Shown piece by piece: positions 9,594 through 17,944 of a DNA stretch of 64,000 bases. Position 1 is the first letter of the stretch. Each line of letters opens with the position of its first letter. Source of the stretch: Planctomycetota bacterium (GTDB lineage: Bacteria > Planctomycetota > Planctomycetia > Gemmatales > Gemmataceae). Position numbers and translations under genes: made by a program. The notes under the pieces were generated by a model, which was given only the letters and a program-made list of their open reading frames with translations, ran no database searches and was not told the origin of the DNA. The stretch is from NCBI GenBank assembly GCA_029777335.1, contig JAKOSN010000092.1, forward strand, positions 1 through 64,000. Direction: 5' to 3'.

Positions 9594-10691
9594 ATGCCTC
9601 GCACGATGGGAAGTCTGTGGCTGGCTGTAGTGCTGGGATCGGCCATCCTGTGGCCTTGCGCGGCAGCTGGGGTAGCAGAGCCACCCAGCAAGTCGCCGCC
9701 ACGGGTGGTGATTCCCTTCGATTTTGAATCGCGCTTCGACCAGGGGCGCTACGGGCAGATCGTCGGCGAGATGATCTGGAAGAAGCTGAAAACCCGGGGT
9801 GGATTTGTGCTTCCTGAATCGATGCTCGAGGTGCGCGAGTGGTCGCAGCGCACGAAGTTGTCTCCCAACCCCGAGACCGCGCTGCGCACGATGAAGGACA
9901 TTGTCACCAGGGAACAGGCCGGGCATATTGGTATCTGGGGGAAGGTGGAGCGGGCTCCGGGGGCGGAGAAGGATGTGTACGACCTGTGGATCAAGATCGC
10001 TGATTTTTCGGTCGATCCCCCCCGGATGATCTACGATCGCAAGGTGCGCACCCAAACGGTGAGCGAAATTCCCCACACCTACGTCAAGGAGGCGCTCGAC
10101 AGGCTTTATGGCAAGGAAGAAACGCAGCCGCTCGCCTCGTCGGATCCAGCCAGGGACGAGCGTTGGAAGAAGGCGCCCAATCTGATCAAGGGGGATTTCG
10201 AGACGGGTGGGAAAACCGGGCCGCGCGGCTGGGATCCGGTGCCTCGTTATGTCACCTGGATCGCGGAACCAGGAACACGCCCAACCAATCATCTGATCCA
10301 TTTCGCCTTTCCCGAGGAGGTCGCTGGCTCAACGGGGGTTCTTTATTACAGCGACTATTTCCCGATTCAGGCCGGGGCCACCTATCGCTTTCAGTGTCGC
10401 TGGCGAAGCAGCGGCTCGGCGGTGAAGGTGTTCATCAAGTGTTACGATGAACTGGCCGCGGAGGGAAGCGCGAGTAAGGAGCGGCGTGAGATCTATCGCA
10501 GCCAGCAAAACCTCGCTGGCAAGAGCGGCACCTGGAATGTGCACACCGAGGACTTCACCCCCACGCACAGTCGCTTCACCCCGCGCTGGGGGCGAGTGAT
10601 GCTCTACGGCTACTGGCCCGCAGGGAAGGTGGACTGGGACGACCTCGTGCTCAAGCAGGTTGCGCCCGCGCCATCCCGCCCTTCACGCTAG
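9594..10691 (+). CDS. Secreted TolB/CBM-like protein
   Basis: 365 residues. The signal peptide is MGSLWLAVVLGSAILWPCAA. Residues about 35-170 (VVIPFDFESRFDQGRYGQIV, DIVTREQAGHIGIWGKVER) resemble the TolB N-terminal type fold that senses small peptides or proteins. Residues about 195-355 look like a carbohydrate-binding jelly roll (NLIKGDFETG ... GWDPVPRYV, YYSDYFPIQAGATYRFQCRW, GKVDWDDLVLKQ). It starts 6 bp after the DUF4175-like gene, so they are probably co-translated. Start is the ATG at 9594; a second ATG four codons later is possible. Assignments are fold-level only. Confidence 0.65.
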   Translation: MPRTMGSLWLAVVLGSAILWPCAAAGVAEPPSKSPPRVVIPFDFESRFDQGRYGQIVGEMIWKKLKTRGGFVLPESMLEVREWSQRTKLSPNPETALRTMKDIVTREQAGHIGIWGKVERAPGAEKDVYDLWIKIADFSVDPPRMIYDRKVRTQTVSEIPHTYVKEALDRLYGKEETQPLASSDPARDERWKKAPNLIKGDFETGGKTGPRGWDPVPRYVTWIAEPGTRPTNHLIHFAFPEEVAGSTGVLYYSDYFPIQAGATYRFQCRWRSSGSAVKVFIKCYDELAAEGSASKERREIYRSQQNLAGKSGTWNVHTEDFTPTHSRFTPRWGRVMLYGYWPAGKVDWDDLVLKQVAPAPSRPSR

Positions 10692-10742
10692 CGAACGAGT
10701 CGACTTGAGCGCAGCCCTCGTAAGAAAGGAGGAACGAGATCC

Positions 10743-11909
10743 GTGATGTTTAATTTTACCTCGCCCGAGATGACGCCCCCCCAGGCTCCCACGGGACCGC
10801 TGGAGGTGCGCCCCGGCTGCTGGATGGTGGGGCGGCGCAATCCCAACTCCCTGCTTCAGTGCAATACATACATTCGGTCCTTCGGGAGTGAGCACTCGCC
10901 GCTCAATGTGTGCCTGGATCCCGGCTCGCGCGTGGATTTTCCCGTGATCGAGTACAACATCTGCCAGCTGATGGGCGACCTGGATGGCATCAGCTCGTTT
11001 ACCCTGAATCATCAGGACCCGGATGTGGTGGGCAACGCCCTTCTGCTGTGCGCCGCCAATCCGAACGTGAGCGCTCTGATGACCGAGGAAGTCTGGCGCC
11101 TGGTGCAACATCTCGATTTTCGACCGCGGCGCCTGCACCTTGCCAATGCGGCTCGCTCGGATTGGTTGACCGTGGCCGATCAGCACCGCTGGCAACTGGT
11201 CCCGACGCCGTTCTGTCACTTCCGTGGGGCGATGGCCTTCTACGATCCGGAAGTGCGCACGCTCTTTAGTGGCGATCTCTTTGGGGGCTTGAATCGTCCC
11301 TGTCGTGTTCATCTCTGGGCGGAAGAGGCGGACTGGGACGGTATCGCCCAGTTCCACCAGATCTACATGCCCACGCGCGAGGCGTTGCGCTATGCGGTGC
11401 GACAGATCCGCGCCCTGCAACCCGCCGTGGAGGTGATTGCTCCCCAGCATGGCCATGTGATCGCGGGCGATCTGGTACCTCTCTTTCTGGAACGGATGGA
11501 AAACCTCCTTGTTGGCCTCGATCTCCTCGCGGTGGAACTCGATCAAACTTACCTGGAAGGCTATCGGCAGCTGATTCATCATGTCTTTTCCTGGTCCGAG
11601 AAGACGCTGGGGCGCGAGGAGGTGCTGCGCCGCCTGAAGACTCCGGAAATCCATGATGGGCTGGAGCGCCTGGTAACGATTCGCGGCGAGGACATTCAGG
11701 TCGAGCGCGAGGGCTACACGGCGCTGGCGCGGGTTTATGCTCGGCTGGCACGCGGCGAAACGGTCGAGTTCCTCAATGCCCTGCGCACCCAGATCATGGG
11801 TGGGTGCACCGTTCTGAATCTCCCCATTCCCCCGATCGGTGCCGGGTTGGAAGAGGGACGCCACTCCGAAGCGATTGGTCCCGATGGCATCAACATGACC
11901 CCGCACTGA
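10743..11909 (+). CDS. ODP-type di-iron metallo-beta-lactamase-fold protein
   Basis: 388 residues from GTG 10743; AAGGAGG ends 10 bases upstream, and an ATG follows directly at the next codon. Metal-site motifs appear in the expected order: NHQDPDVVGN (the H-x-D-P-D form of flavodiiron/ODP proteins), CHFRGAMAFYD, LFSGDLFGG, APQHGHVI. There is no flavodoxin or rubredoxin domain, so this is the stand-alone oxygen-binding di-iron type rather than a full FprA. The C-terminal part (about 270-388) is helical and unassigned. By family, it would bind O2 or NO at a di-iron centre, possibly as a sensor. It is cytoplasmic and converges with the next gene, 15 bp away. Confidence 0.82.
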   Translation: MMFNFTSPEMTPPQAPTGPLEVRPGCWMVGRRNPNSLLQCNTYIRSFGSEHSPLNVCLDPGSRVDFPVIEYNICQLMGDLDGISSFTLNHQDPDVVGNALLLCAANPNVSALMTEEVWRLVQHLDFRPRRLHLANAARSDWLTVADQHRWQLVPTPFCHFRGAMAFYDPEVRTLFSGDLFGGLNRPCRVHLWAEEADWDGIAQFHQIYMPTREALRYAVRQIRALQPAVEVIAPQHGHVIAGDLVPLFLERMENLLVGLDLLAVELDQTYLEGYRQLIHHVFSWSEKTLGREEVLRRLKTPEIHDGLERLVTIRGEDIQVEREGYTALARVYARLARGETVEFLNALRTQIMGGCTVLNLPIPPIGAGLEEGRHSEAIGPDGINMTPH

Positions 11910-11924
11910 GCGAGGCGGGAACGG

Positions 11925-12698
11925 TTAGTCGGGAAACCAGCCGCGCGCCTTCTTCGCATCGAAGCGCGCCGGCAAGGGATAGGAGACGGTGACCGGCTTG
12001 CTCCCGACCTCGATGCTGCCGAGTGCGGGTTCCCACACCCAGGTCCAGCGCTGGAACTCGCTTTTCGCCAGCAGAAGGCGGTCGAGCACGCGCGTCTTTT
12101 TGTCCCTGGCCCACCCGCCATACCAGTTGGTGTATTGCCAGATCTCATGACGCACCGTGGCGACCGGAGCGCCGAACTCGGCATCGTAACTCGTCGGCAA
12201 ATCACGCACCAGCTGGACGAGGACGCGAATCTGTTTGTCATCGCCAGCGAGGTAAAGCGGGGCAACCTTGTTCTCGTAATGTTTGGTCCGGGCGATGTCC
12301 TTGATGATCCAGGCGCGCGCTTCCTCGGGGGCCTGTTTGAGCGGCGACAGAAACGGATCGAACTCCTTGAGAGGCGGATAGTGGAACCCCTCCACACGGC
12401 GCCGATCACGGGTGAGAATCACCAGGTCGTAGCGGCCAGCCGGGAGATTGCGAAAAACCCAGCGCTGATCCTTGAGGTGTTGTGCGCGAGCCAGCACCGC
12501 GGGGGCGTCAATCTTCGCTTTTGGATCAACAGCGACGCGCGGCTCTCCGCTCGCCTCCCAGCGCTGCAGCACCCCGACCAGTGTCACCCCGTCTGCCCCC
12601 GGTAACTCCACGATCAGTTCGCCGGCGAGCGCGGGAAGGCCAGCGAGCAGCAGCCACAGAACGCTCAGCACAGACAGCGTGATTCGTTGCGCATTCAT
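11925..12698 (-). CDS. Secreted protein of unknown function
   Basis: 257 residues. The N-terminus MNAQRITLSVLSVLWLLLAGLPALAG is a Sec signal peptide. The first 90 residues are beta-rich (LIVELPGADGVTLVGVLQRW ... LPAGRYDLVILTRDRRRVEG), like a carboxypeptidase-regulatory or transthyretin-type fold; this is an inference from strand pattern. The rest is mixed and rich in Trp and charged residues. It starts 10 bp after the end of the PA14/PKD gene and is likely co-transcribed with it. Confidence 0.7.
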   Translation of the reverse strand: MNAQRITLSVLSVLWLLLAGLPALAGELIVELPGADGVTLVGVLQRWEASGEPRVAVDPKAKIDAPAVLARAQHLKDQRWVFRNLPAGRYDLVILTRDRRRVEGFHYPPLKEFDPFLSPLKQAPEEARAWIIKDIARTKHYENKVAPLYLAGDDKQIRVLVQLVRDLPTSYDAEFGAPVATVRHEIWQYTNWYGGWARDKKTRVLDRLLLAKSEFQRWTWVWEPALGSIEVGSKPVTVSYPLPARFDAKKARGWFPD

Positions 12699-12708
12699 GG
12701 GGAACGCC

Positions 12709-14820
12709 TCACTTCTTCAGCGGTTTTTTCTCGTTCTCCGGTTTCGGAGCGACAGAGGACAATTTGGCGCGGGCTGCCTTGACCAGCGGACTGCCGGGAT
12801 AATCGGTCGCCAAGGTGCGATAGTGAGCCAGGGCTCGCTCGCGATGCCCGAGTTTCTCCTCGCACTCGCCCGCCAGGAACAGGAGTTGATCGACATAGGG
12901 TGAATCGCGATTGAGCACGAGTAATTCATTGGCGAGCAGATCGACACGCTCGGGTTTGCCCCGTGCCAGCCAGTAACGAGCCTGCAAGAGGGGGAGATAG
13001 CCCTCGCTTCGATCAGTCGGGAATTGTTCCTGCCAGCGGCGCAGTTCCGCCAGGGCGCGCTCAAGTTCTCGGTCGCGCAGATAAACCTCGGTGGACCGGG
13101 TGTAGGCGCCGCGCCAGGCGTTCTGTTCCGTGGTGGCCAGCCGTGTGCCGCGCGTCTTTTCCGCCAGGGCATAGGCTTTCCGCGCTGCCGCTCCGTTCCC
13201 CACGCGCGCGTGATAGTCCCCCTGGATGCGCGAGAACCGACTGACGAGGGAGGGCGTTGCGAGGCGTGCCACGCGCGCGGCCGCGGACTCCAGCAGGGCC
13301 TTCGCCGTTCGCCGATCGTCGAGATCGGCCAGGCAGATGTCGGCGGCTTCCAGCTCGCATTCCAGTTTCCAGGTGTCGCGACGCAGATGATCCGCCGCCG
13401 CCTTCCAGACCGCCACCGCGCCGGCCGGATCGTCGAAACGATCGCGCAACATGGGGCCAATCACCTTCACCAGGGCGTACACCGCGTCTTCCTCTTCCTT
13501 TTTGGCGCCGAGAGTGAGCAGGCGCGCCTTGCCCATCTTGACGGCCCGCTCTCCCAGCCCCATCTCGTCGCTGGCGTGCACCAGTTGGAGGAGTAAGCGA
13601 GTATTCAGAGTTGTTGTGTCGTAATGATCCAGAACCGAGCGATACTCGAGCAGGCGATCGGGGCCCTTCTTCGGCTCGGTCAGAAGCAGGGGACGATGAA
13701 TGCCAACCCGATTCATCACCGCGGCGCCCTGGGGGGTGGTCAGCTTGACCGTGTAGATGCCCGGCGCCAGGTAGATGTGGCTCGGATCGGTCGCCGTGGT
13801 TGTCTGCCCATCGCCAAAATCCCATTGATAACGCAACCGAGTGGTTGCCGCGCTCTCGCCGAATTGAACACGAATGAGAGGGAGGTCACTCGTCGCCAGA
13901 GACACTTCTCCCAGGATGGACACCGTCAACTCAGGGAGGCGGCCGCGAGTGCGATGCTGGCAGGGGCCAGGGGTGAGACGAACCACCTCGGCGCCGGCAA
14001 ACGCCCTGGTGGGAATTAGCTCCGGCTTCGCTCCTCCGGGCGGTTGCCAGGCGGCCAGCATGCAGCAGGTGTCACTCGCTGCGGCGTGATAGTACTCGAA
14101 CCGATGACTGCCCGCCGTCAGCGTTACCTCGCCCTTGAGGCGTGCATCGCGAACAGGGCCATGACTGCCAGGCGCCGCAACCACCTCCTTGCCATCGATG
14201 AGCAGAAAACTGCAATCCTGGCTTGCGGTGAAAAAGACGTACTTGCCGGCGTGGTCGATGCGCAGCGCGCCGTGGTAGAGACTCAAAAACGGTCCCTCGT
14301 CGGGAGCGCAGGGATTGTAGTGATGGGACACTGCAGCGACGTAATCGCTGCCGAGGTGCTCGGCCGAGGTGAACGCCTCCTTCACCGAGGCGAATCGATT
14401 CAGATTGCAAGGTTTCCAGCGTCGGGCTACAAAGAGCAGTCCGGCGGCGCTGGTCCAGGCAGGCGCACGCTCGCTTCGTGCTCCGCCATAGAGGATCCGA
14501 TACTGGCGCACTCCGCGAGTGGTTTGAAAAGCGAGCCGACAGAAATCGCCCGGGCCAATCTGCAGCACGCGCCACGGCACCGGACGATCGAGAGTGTCCA
14601 GCACCGCCAGGTTCGCGCCTTTGGGATGCAACTCGCCGTGCGTGAAGAATTCGGCGACCACCACCTCGGGCAGGGGAGTCGCTGGCGCGATCTGCACGCG
14701 CCGCTGACAAGGGAAGGGTTCGACGGGAGGCTCGCCGTGCAGAGCGCTGGCCAGACTCATCAGCAGCAGGAGCGCGAGGTGTGCCACCCAACCGTGCACT
14801 GGCAGGATTCTTCTCCCCAT
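12709..14820 (-). CDS. Secreted PA14-like, PKD and TPR-repeat protein
   Basis: 703 residues from ATG 14820; the frame is open further upstream, but that part would run into the MoxR gene. A signal peptide (VAHLALLLLMSLASALHG) is followed by an unassigned segment. Next is a PA14-like lectin module at about 170-265 (SLYHGALRIDHAGKYVFFTA, CSFLLIDGKEV). A PKD domain lies at about 300-370 with the diagnostic WDFGDGQTT at 333-341. The helical C-terminus holds TPR-like repeats. The combination suggests an outer or periplasmic scaffold that binds carbohydrate and partner proteins. It is divergent from moxR. Confidence 0.78.
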   Translation of the reverse strand: MGRRILPVHGWVAHLALLLLMSLASALHGEPPVEPFPCQRRVQIAPATPLPEVVVAEFFTHGELHPKGANLAVLDTLDRPVPWRVLQIGPGDFCRLAFQTTRGVRQYRILYGGARSERAPAWTSAAGLLFVARRWKPCNLNRFASVKEAFTSAEHLGSDYVAAVSHHYNPCAPDEGPFLSLYHGALRIDHAGKYVFFTASQDCSFLLIDGKEVVAAPGSHGPVRDARLKGEVTLTAGSHRFEYYHAAASDTCCMLAAWQPPGGAKPELIPTRAFAGAEVVRLTPGPCQHRTRGRLPELTVSILGEVSLATSDLPLIRVQFGESAATTRLRYQWDFGDGQTTTATDPSHIYLAPGIYTVKLTTPQGAAVMNRVGIHRPLLLTEPKKGPDRLLEYRSVLDHYDTTTLNTRLLLQLVHASDEMGLGERAVKMGKARLLTLGAKKEEEDAVYALVKVIGPMLRDRFDDPAGAVAVWKAAADHLRRDTWKLECELEAADICLADLDDRRTAKALLESAAARVARLATPSLVSRFSRIQGDYHARVGNGAAARKAYALAEKTRGTRLATTEQNAWRGAYTRSTEVYLRDRELERALAELRRWQEQFPTDRSEGYLPLLQARYWLARGKPERVDLLANELLVLNRDSPYVDQLLFLAGECEEKLGHRERALAHYRTLATDYPGSPLVKAARAKLSSVAPKPENEKKPLKK

Positions 14821-15151
14821 GGGTGCAACTCCCGGAAATCGTGGAACTCGCCGAAACGAGGAGGCGAAGATTCTCTTGCTGGCACAGAATTGGCAACTAC
14901 GATGCCAACAGACGCACAGGAGGGCATCGAGGCGAAGAAGGGTTGGCCTGCACGAGGATTGGAGCCGTTCAGGGCTTTCCCGTGCGCGGCCTGGCACCAC
15001 CGGCGCTCCTGGCGTCGTGCTTAAAGCGATCGTGTGTGTGCGAAAAAGGAACACGCGCTGTGTGCGTCCGTGGTTAATCCAGTGTCCAGAATGGCTCAGG
15101 GTTTGTCGCGGAGAGCGAACCGCTGCCCGACCTCCACGCAGGAGTAACCGC
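14821..15151. other. Divergent intergenic region upstream of moxR
   Basis: 331 bp with no supportable gene. A small dyad, TTGGCA-N7-TGCCAA at 14890-14908, has the shape of a LysR-type or similar operator. I see no strong promoter hexamers. AGGAG lies 7 bases before the moxR ATG. Confidence 0.45.
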
Positions 15152-16246
15152 ATGTCTGCCCCGACCCCACCCACCCCGACTCCCGGGGCCAATCCCCCGA
15201 ATTCTGTTGCTCCGGTCAGTCCCGACAAGCTGACTCCCGAGGCGGCGGTCAAGCGGATTCACCACGCGGCCAGGGTGCTCAAGGCCGAGGTGCAGAAGGT
15301 CATCATCGGGCAGGAGCAGATGCTCGAGGAGATGCTCATCTGTCTGTTTGCGCGCGGGCACTGCCTGACGATCGGGGTGCCAGGGTTGGCCAAAACGTTA
15401 ACGGTTTCCACCCTGGCTCGCGCCCTGCACATGAAGTTCAGCCGAATTCAGTTCACCCCAGATCTGATGCCCTCCGACATCACCGGCACGGAATTGATCG
15501 AGGAAGACACCGCCACGGGGAAACGAACCTTTCGTTTTGTGCGGGGGCCAGTGTTCGCCAACGTGGTACTGGCGGACGAGATCAATCGTACTCCGCCCAA
15601 AACGCAGGCCGCCCTCCTCCAGGCGATGCAGGAATACCAGGTGACCGCCGGGGGCACCACCCATGAACTGGATCCGCCTTTTTTTGTGATGGCGACCCAG
15701 AATCCCATCGAGCAGGAAGGGACCTATCCGCTCCCCGAGGCCCAGCTCGATCGCTTCATGCTGTCGATCAACATCAGCTATCCCACGCGCGAGGAGGAGC
15801 GGCGCATTGTCAAGGCGACCACGCAGAGCACAACGGTGGAGATTCAGCCGGTGATGCGCCGGCGCGAGTTACTGTGGATTCAACAGTTTGTACGTCAGCT
15901 CCCCTCCAGCGACCACATGGTCGATTATGCCGTCGATCTGGCGCGCGCGACTCGGCCGCTCGATCCGCACGCGCCGCCGTTTATCAAGAACTGGCTGGCC
16001 TGGGGCGCTGGTCCGCGGGCAGCGCAGTATCTGATGCTCGGCGCCAAGGCCCGCGCGGTCCTTCATGGACGGTTGGCTGTCACTGCCGCGGATATTCGGG
16101 CGGTGTTGCGCCCGGTGTTGCGCCATCGACTCTTCACCAACTTCAACGCCGATGCCGAGGGAATCACCACCGAACAGATCCTCGACAAGCTGGTGCAGGC
16201 GGTCCCGGAACCGTCCTACGGCGAACCCGCGACTCCGAGCACCTGA
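15152..16246 (+). CDS. MoxR-family AAA+ ATPase
   Basis: 364 residues from ATG 15152 with AGGAG 7 bases upstream. A Pro/Thr-rich N-terminus of about 30 residues precedes the AAA+ core: Walker A variant GVPGLAKT, Walker B NVVLADEINR, the MoxR hallmark QAALLQAMQE, and sensor 1 MATQNPIEQEGTYPLPEAQ. The lid domain ends with LRPVLRHRLFTNF. MoxR ATPases act as chaperone-like partners of VWA and DUF58 proteins, which fits the Bat-like genes at 1-4228. Here it is separated from them by about 11 kb and transcribed from its own region. Confidence 0.93.
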   Translation: MSAPTPPTPTPGANPPNSVAPVSPDKLTPEAAVKRIHHAARVLKAEVQKVIIGQEQMLEEMLICLFARGHCLTIGVPGLAKTLTVSTLARALHMKFSRIQFTPDLMPSDITGTELIEEDTATGKRTFRFVRGPVFANVVLADEINRTPPKTQAALLQAMQEYQVTAGGTTHELDPPFFVMATQNPIEQEGTYPLPEAQLDRFMLSINISYPTREEERRIVKATTQSTTVEIQPVMRRRELLWIQQFVRQLPSSDHMVDYAVDLARATRPLDPHAPPFIKNWLAWGAGPRAAQYLMLGAKARAVLHGRLAVTAADIRAVLRPVLRHRLFTNFNADAEGITTEQILDKLVQAVPEPSYGEPATPST

Positions 16247-16272
16247 GAGGAGAGCGACACAAGAGATGCTTG

Positions 16273-17043
16273 TCAGGGGAAGCGGCGAAGGTGATAGCCG
16301 CCATCGATGTTGATTACCTCGCCGGTGCTGTACGGCAGCGCTCCGGTGGCCAGCGACGCCACCGCCTGCCCCACATCCTCGGGGGTGCCCCAGCGGCGCA
16401 GAGGCGCAAGCCCTTGCTGCAAGAGGGGGGTGTACTGCTCCCGCCCGCCGGCAGTCATGTCGGTGTCGATGATCCCGGGGCGCACCTCGTAGACGCGAAT
16501 GCCGTGCTCCGCGAGGCGTGCCGCGAAGAGGTGCGTCATCATACTCATGCCAGCCTTGGAAATGCAGTAATCACCGCGATTGCACGACAGCGCATAGGCC
16601 GACAGGCTGGAGATATTGATCAGACAGGGCGCGGTTAACCGAGGCAAGCGTTCGAGCATGGTTTGTGCCACCCGCTGACTGAGAAAGAAGGGGCCTTTCA
16701 GATTGACGGCCAGCACCCGATCCCAGTTCTCCTCGGTGGCATCGAGAATGTCGCGGCGACCCGGAGACGTGATGCCGGCGTTGTTGACCAGCAGATCAAT
16801 GCGGTCCCAGCGGGCCAGAACGGTGTCGACGAGGCGTGCCCGATCGGCGGATTCGCCGACGTCGCCCTGGCACAGAAGGGACTCGACCTGAGCGCCCAGG
16901 AGGCGCTGGGTTTCGCGGGCGGCGGATTCGTTGCCGGCGTAGTTGATGGCCAGGGCGTAGCCGCGCCGCGCCAGATGGGTGCAGATGCCGCGTCCAATGC
17001 CACGACTGCCGCCTGTCACCAGGGCCACGGGCGTTGCCAGCAT
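16273..17043 (-). CDS. Short-chain dehydrogenase/reductase (3-oxoacyl-ACP reductase type)
   Basis: 256 residues. The Rossmann motif TGGSRGIGRG is near residue 10, NNAG near 87, the catalytic Ser in INISSLS, and YCISK (YxxxK) near 158. The C-terminus INIDGGYHLRRF is typical of the family, so all catalytic elements are present. Substrate cannot be told from sequence; FabG-like 3-ketoacyl or sugar/alcohol oxidoreduction are both possible. It converges with moxR (26 bp apart) and lies downstream of yebC on the same strand. Confidence 0.88.
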   Translation of the reverse strand: MLATPVALVTGGSRGIGRGICTHLARRGYALAINYAGNESAARETQRLLGAQVESLLCQGDVGESADRARLVDTVLARWDRIDLLVNNAGITSPGRRDILDATEENWDRVLAVNLKGPFFLSQRVAQTMLERLPRLTAPCLINISSLSAYALSCNRGDYCISKAGMSMMTHLFAARLAEHGIRVYEVRPGIIDTDMTAGGREQYTPLLQQGLAPLRRWGTPEDVGQAVASLATGALPYSTGEVINIDGGYHLRRFP

Positions 17044-17116
17044 GCGGGGTCTCGACCAGAGGGGAAGCTGCCCGAAAGGGGGGAGCGAACCGAAGCCTTG
17101 CGGGCAGCGCGGCGGG

Positions 17117-17872
17117 TTATTCCTTCTCCATGGCGGTCATGAGTTCTTCGCTCAGGTTCAGGTTGGAGTAGACGTTCTGGGCATCGTCATGGTCGTCGAG
17201 GGTTTCGACGAGTTTGAGGATCTTTTTTGCCGTTTCCAGATCGTCAGCGTCGACCGGCGTCTTGGCCAGCTGGCTGATCTCGGAGTTTTCCACGGCGAGG
17301 TTGTTCTTCGTCAGCGCTTCCTGCACCGCATTGAAGACGGAGGGATCGCAGGTGATCTCATATATCGGCCCGGAGCGTTTCAGGTCGTCGGCGCCGGCTT
17401 CGAGCGCGATTGCCATCAGCGTATCCTCGTCGACGCCCTCCGCCTTGACGCCGATCACCCCCTTGCGTTCAAAGAGGTAGCCAACGCAGCCAGCGGAGCC
17501 CATCTTGCCGCCACCTTTCTCGAAGATCTTGCGAATCTCGCCGGCGGTTCGATTGCGATTATCGGTGGCGACATCGACCAGAATGGCCACTCCGCCGGGG
17601 CCGTAACCCTCGTAGGTGATCTCCTCGAAGACCATCCCTTCGAGTTCTCCGGTGCCGCGCTTGATGGCCCGCTCGATGTTATCCTTGGGCATGCTCACCG
17701 AGCGCGCCTTGTCGATGGCATAGCGGAGCTTGAGGTTGCTGGTGGGATCGCCGCCGCCGTGTCGTGCCGCAATGATGATGGCGCGGCTCAGCTTGCTCCA
17801 CAGCTTGCCCCGCTTGGCGTCGATCGCTCCCTTCTTGTGCTTGATCGTGGCCCAGTGAGAATGCCCTGACAT
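17117..17872 (-). CDS. yebC: YebC/PmpR-family regulator
   Basis: 251 residues from ATG 17872 (MSGHSHWATIKHKKGAIDAK), the near-invariant start of the family; a longer upstream frame is not needed. Further family signatures include KLWSKLSRAIIIAAR, GPGGVAILVD and GSAGCVGYLF. YebC proteins are DNA-binding regulators, and recent family knowledge also links them to relief of ribosome stalling. Full length, with no missing segments. Confidence 0.95.
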   Translation of the reverse strand: MSGHSHWATIKHKKGAIDAKRGKLWSKLSRAIIIAARHGGGDPTSNLKLRYAIDKARSVSMPKDNIERAIKRGTGELEGMVFEEITYEGYGPGGVAILVDVATDNRNRTAGEIRKIFEKGGGKMGSAGCVGYLFERKGVIGVKAEGVDEDTLMAIALEAGADDLKRSGPIYEITCDPSVFNAVQEALTKNNLAVENSEISQLAKTPVDADDLETAKKILKLVETLDDHDDAQNVYSNLNLSEELMTAMEKE

Positions 17873-17944
17873 GACTGCTCCTTCTCGCGCTGCTGCCGAC
17901 GTGGGCGGCGCCACCGCGCTTGCCGTGGCGCTACCCTCGTCGTC

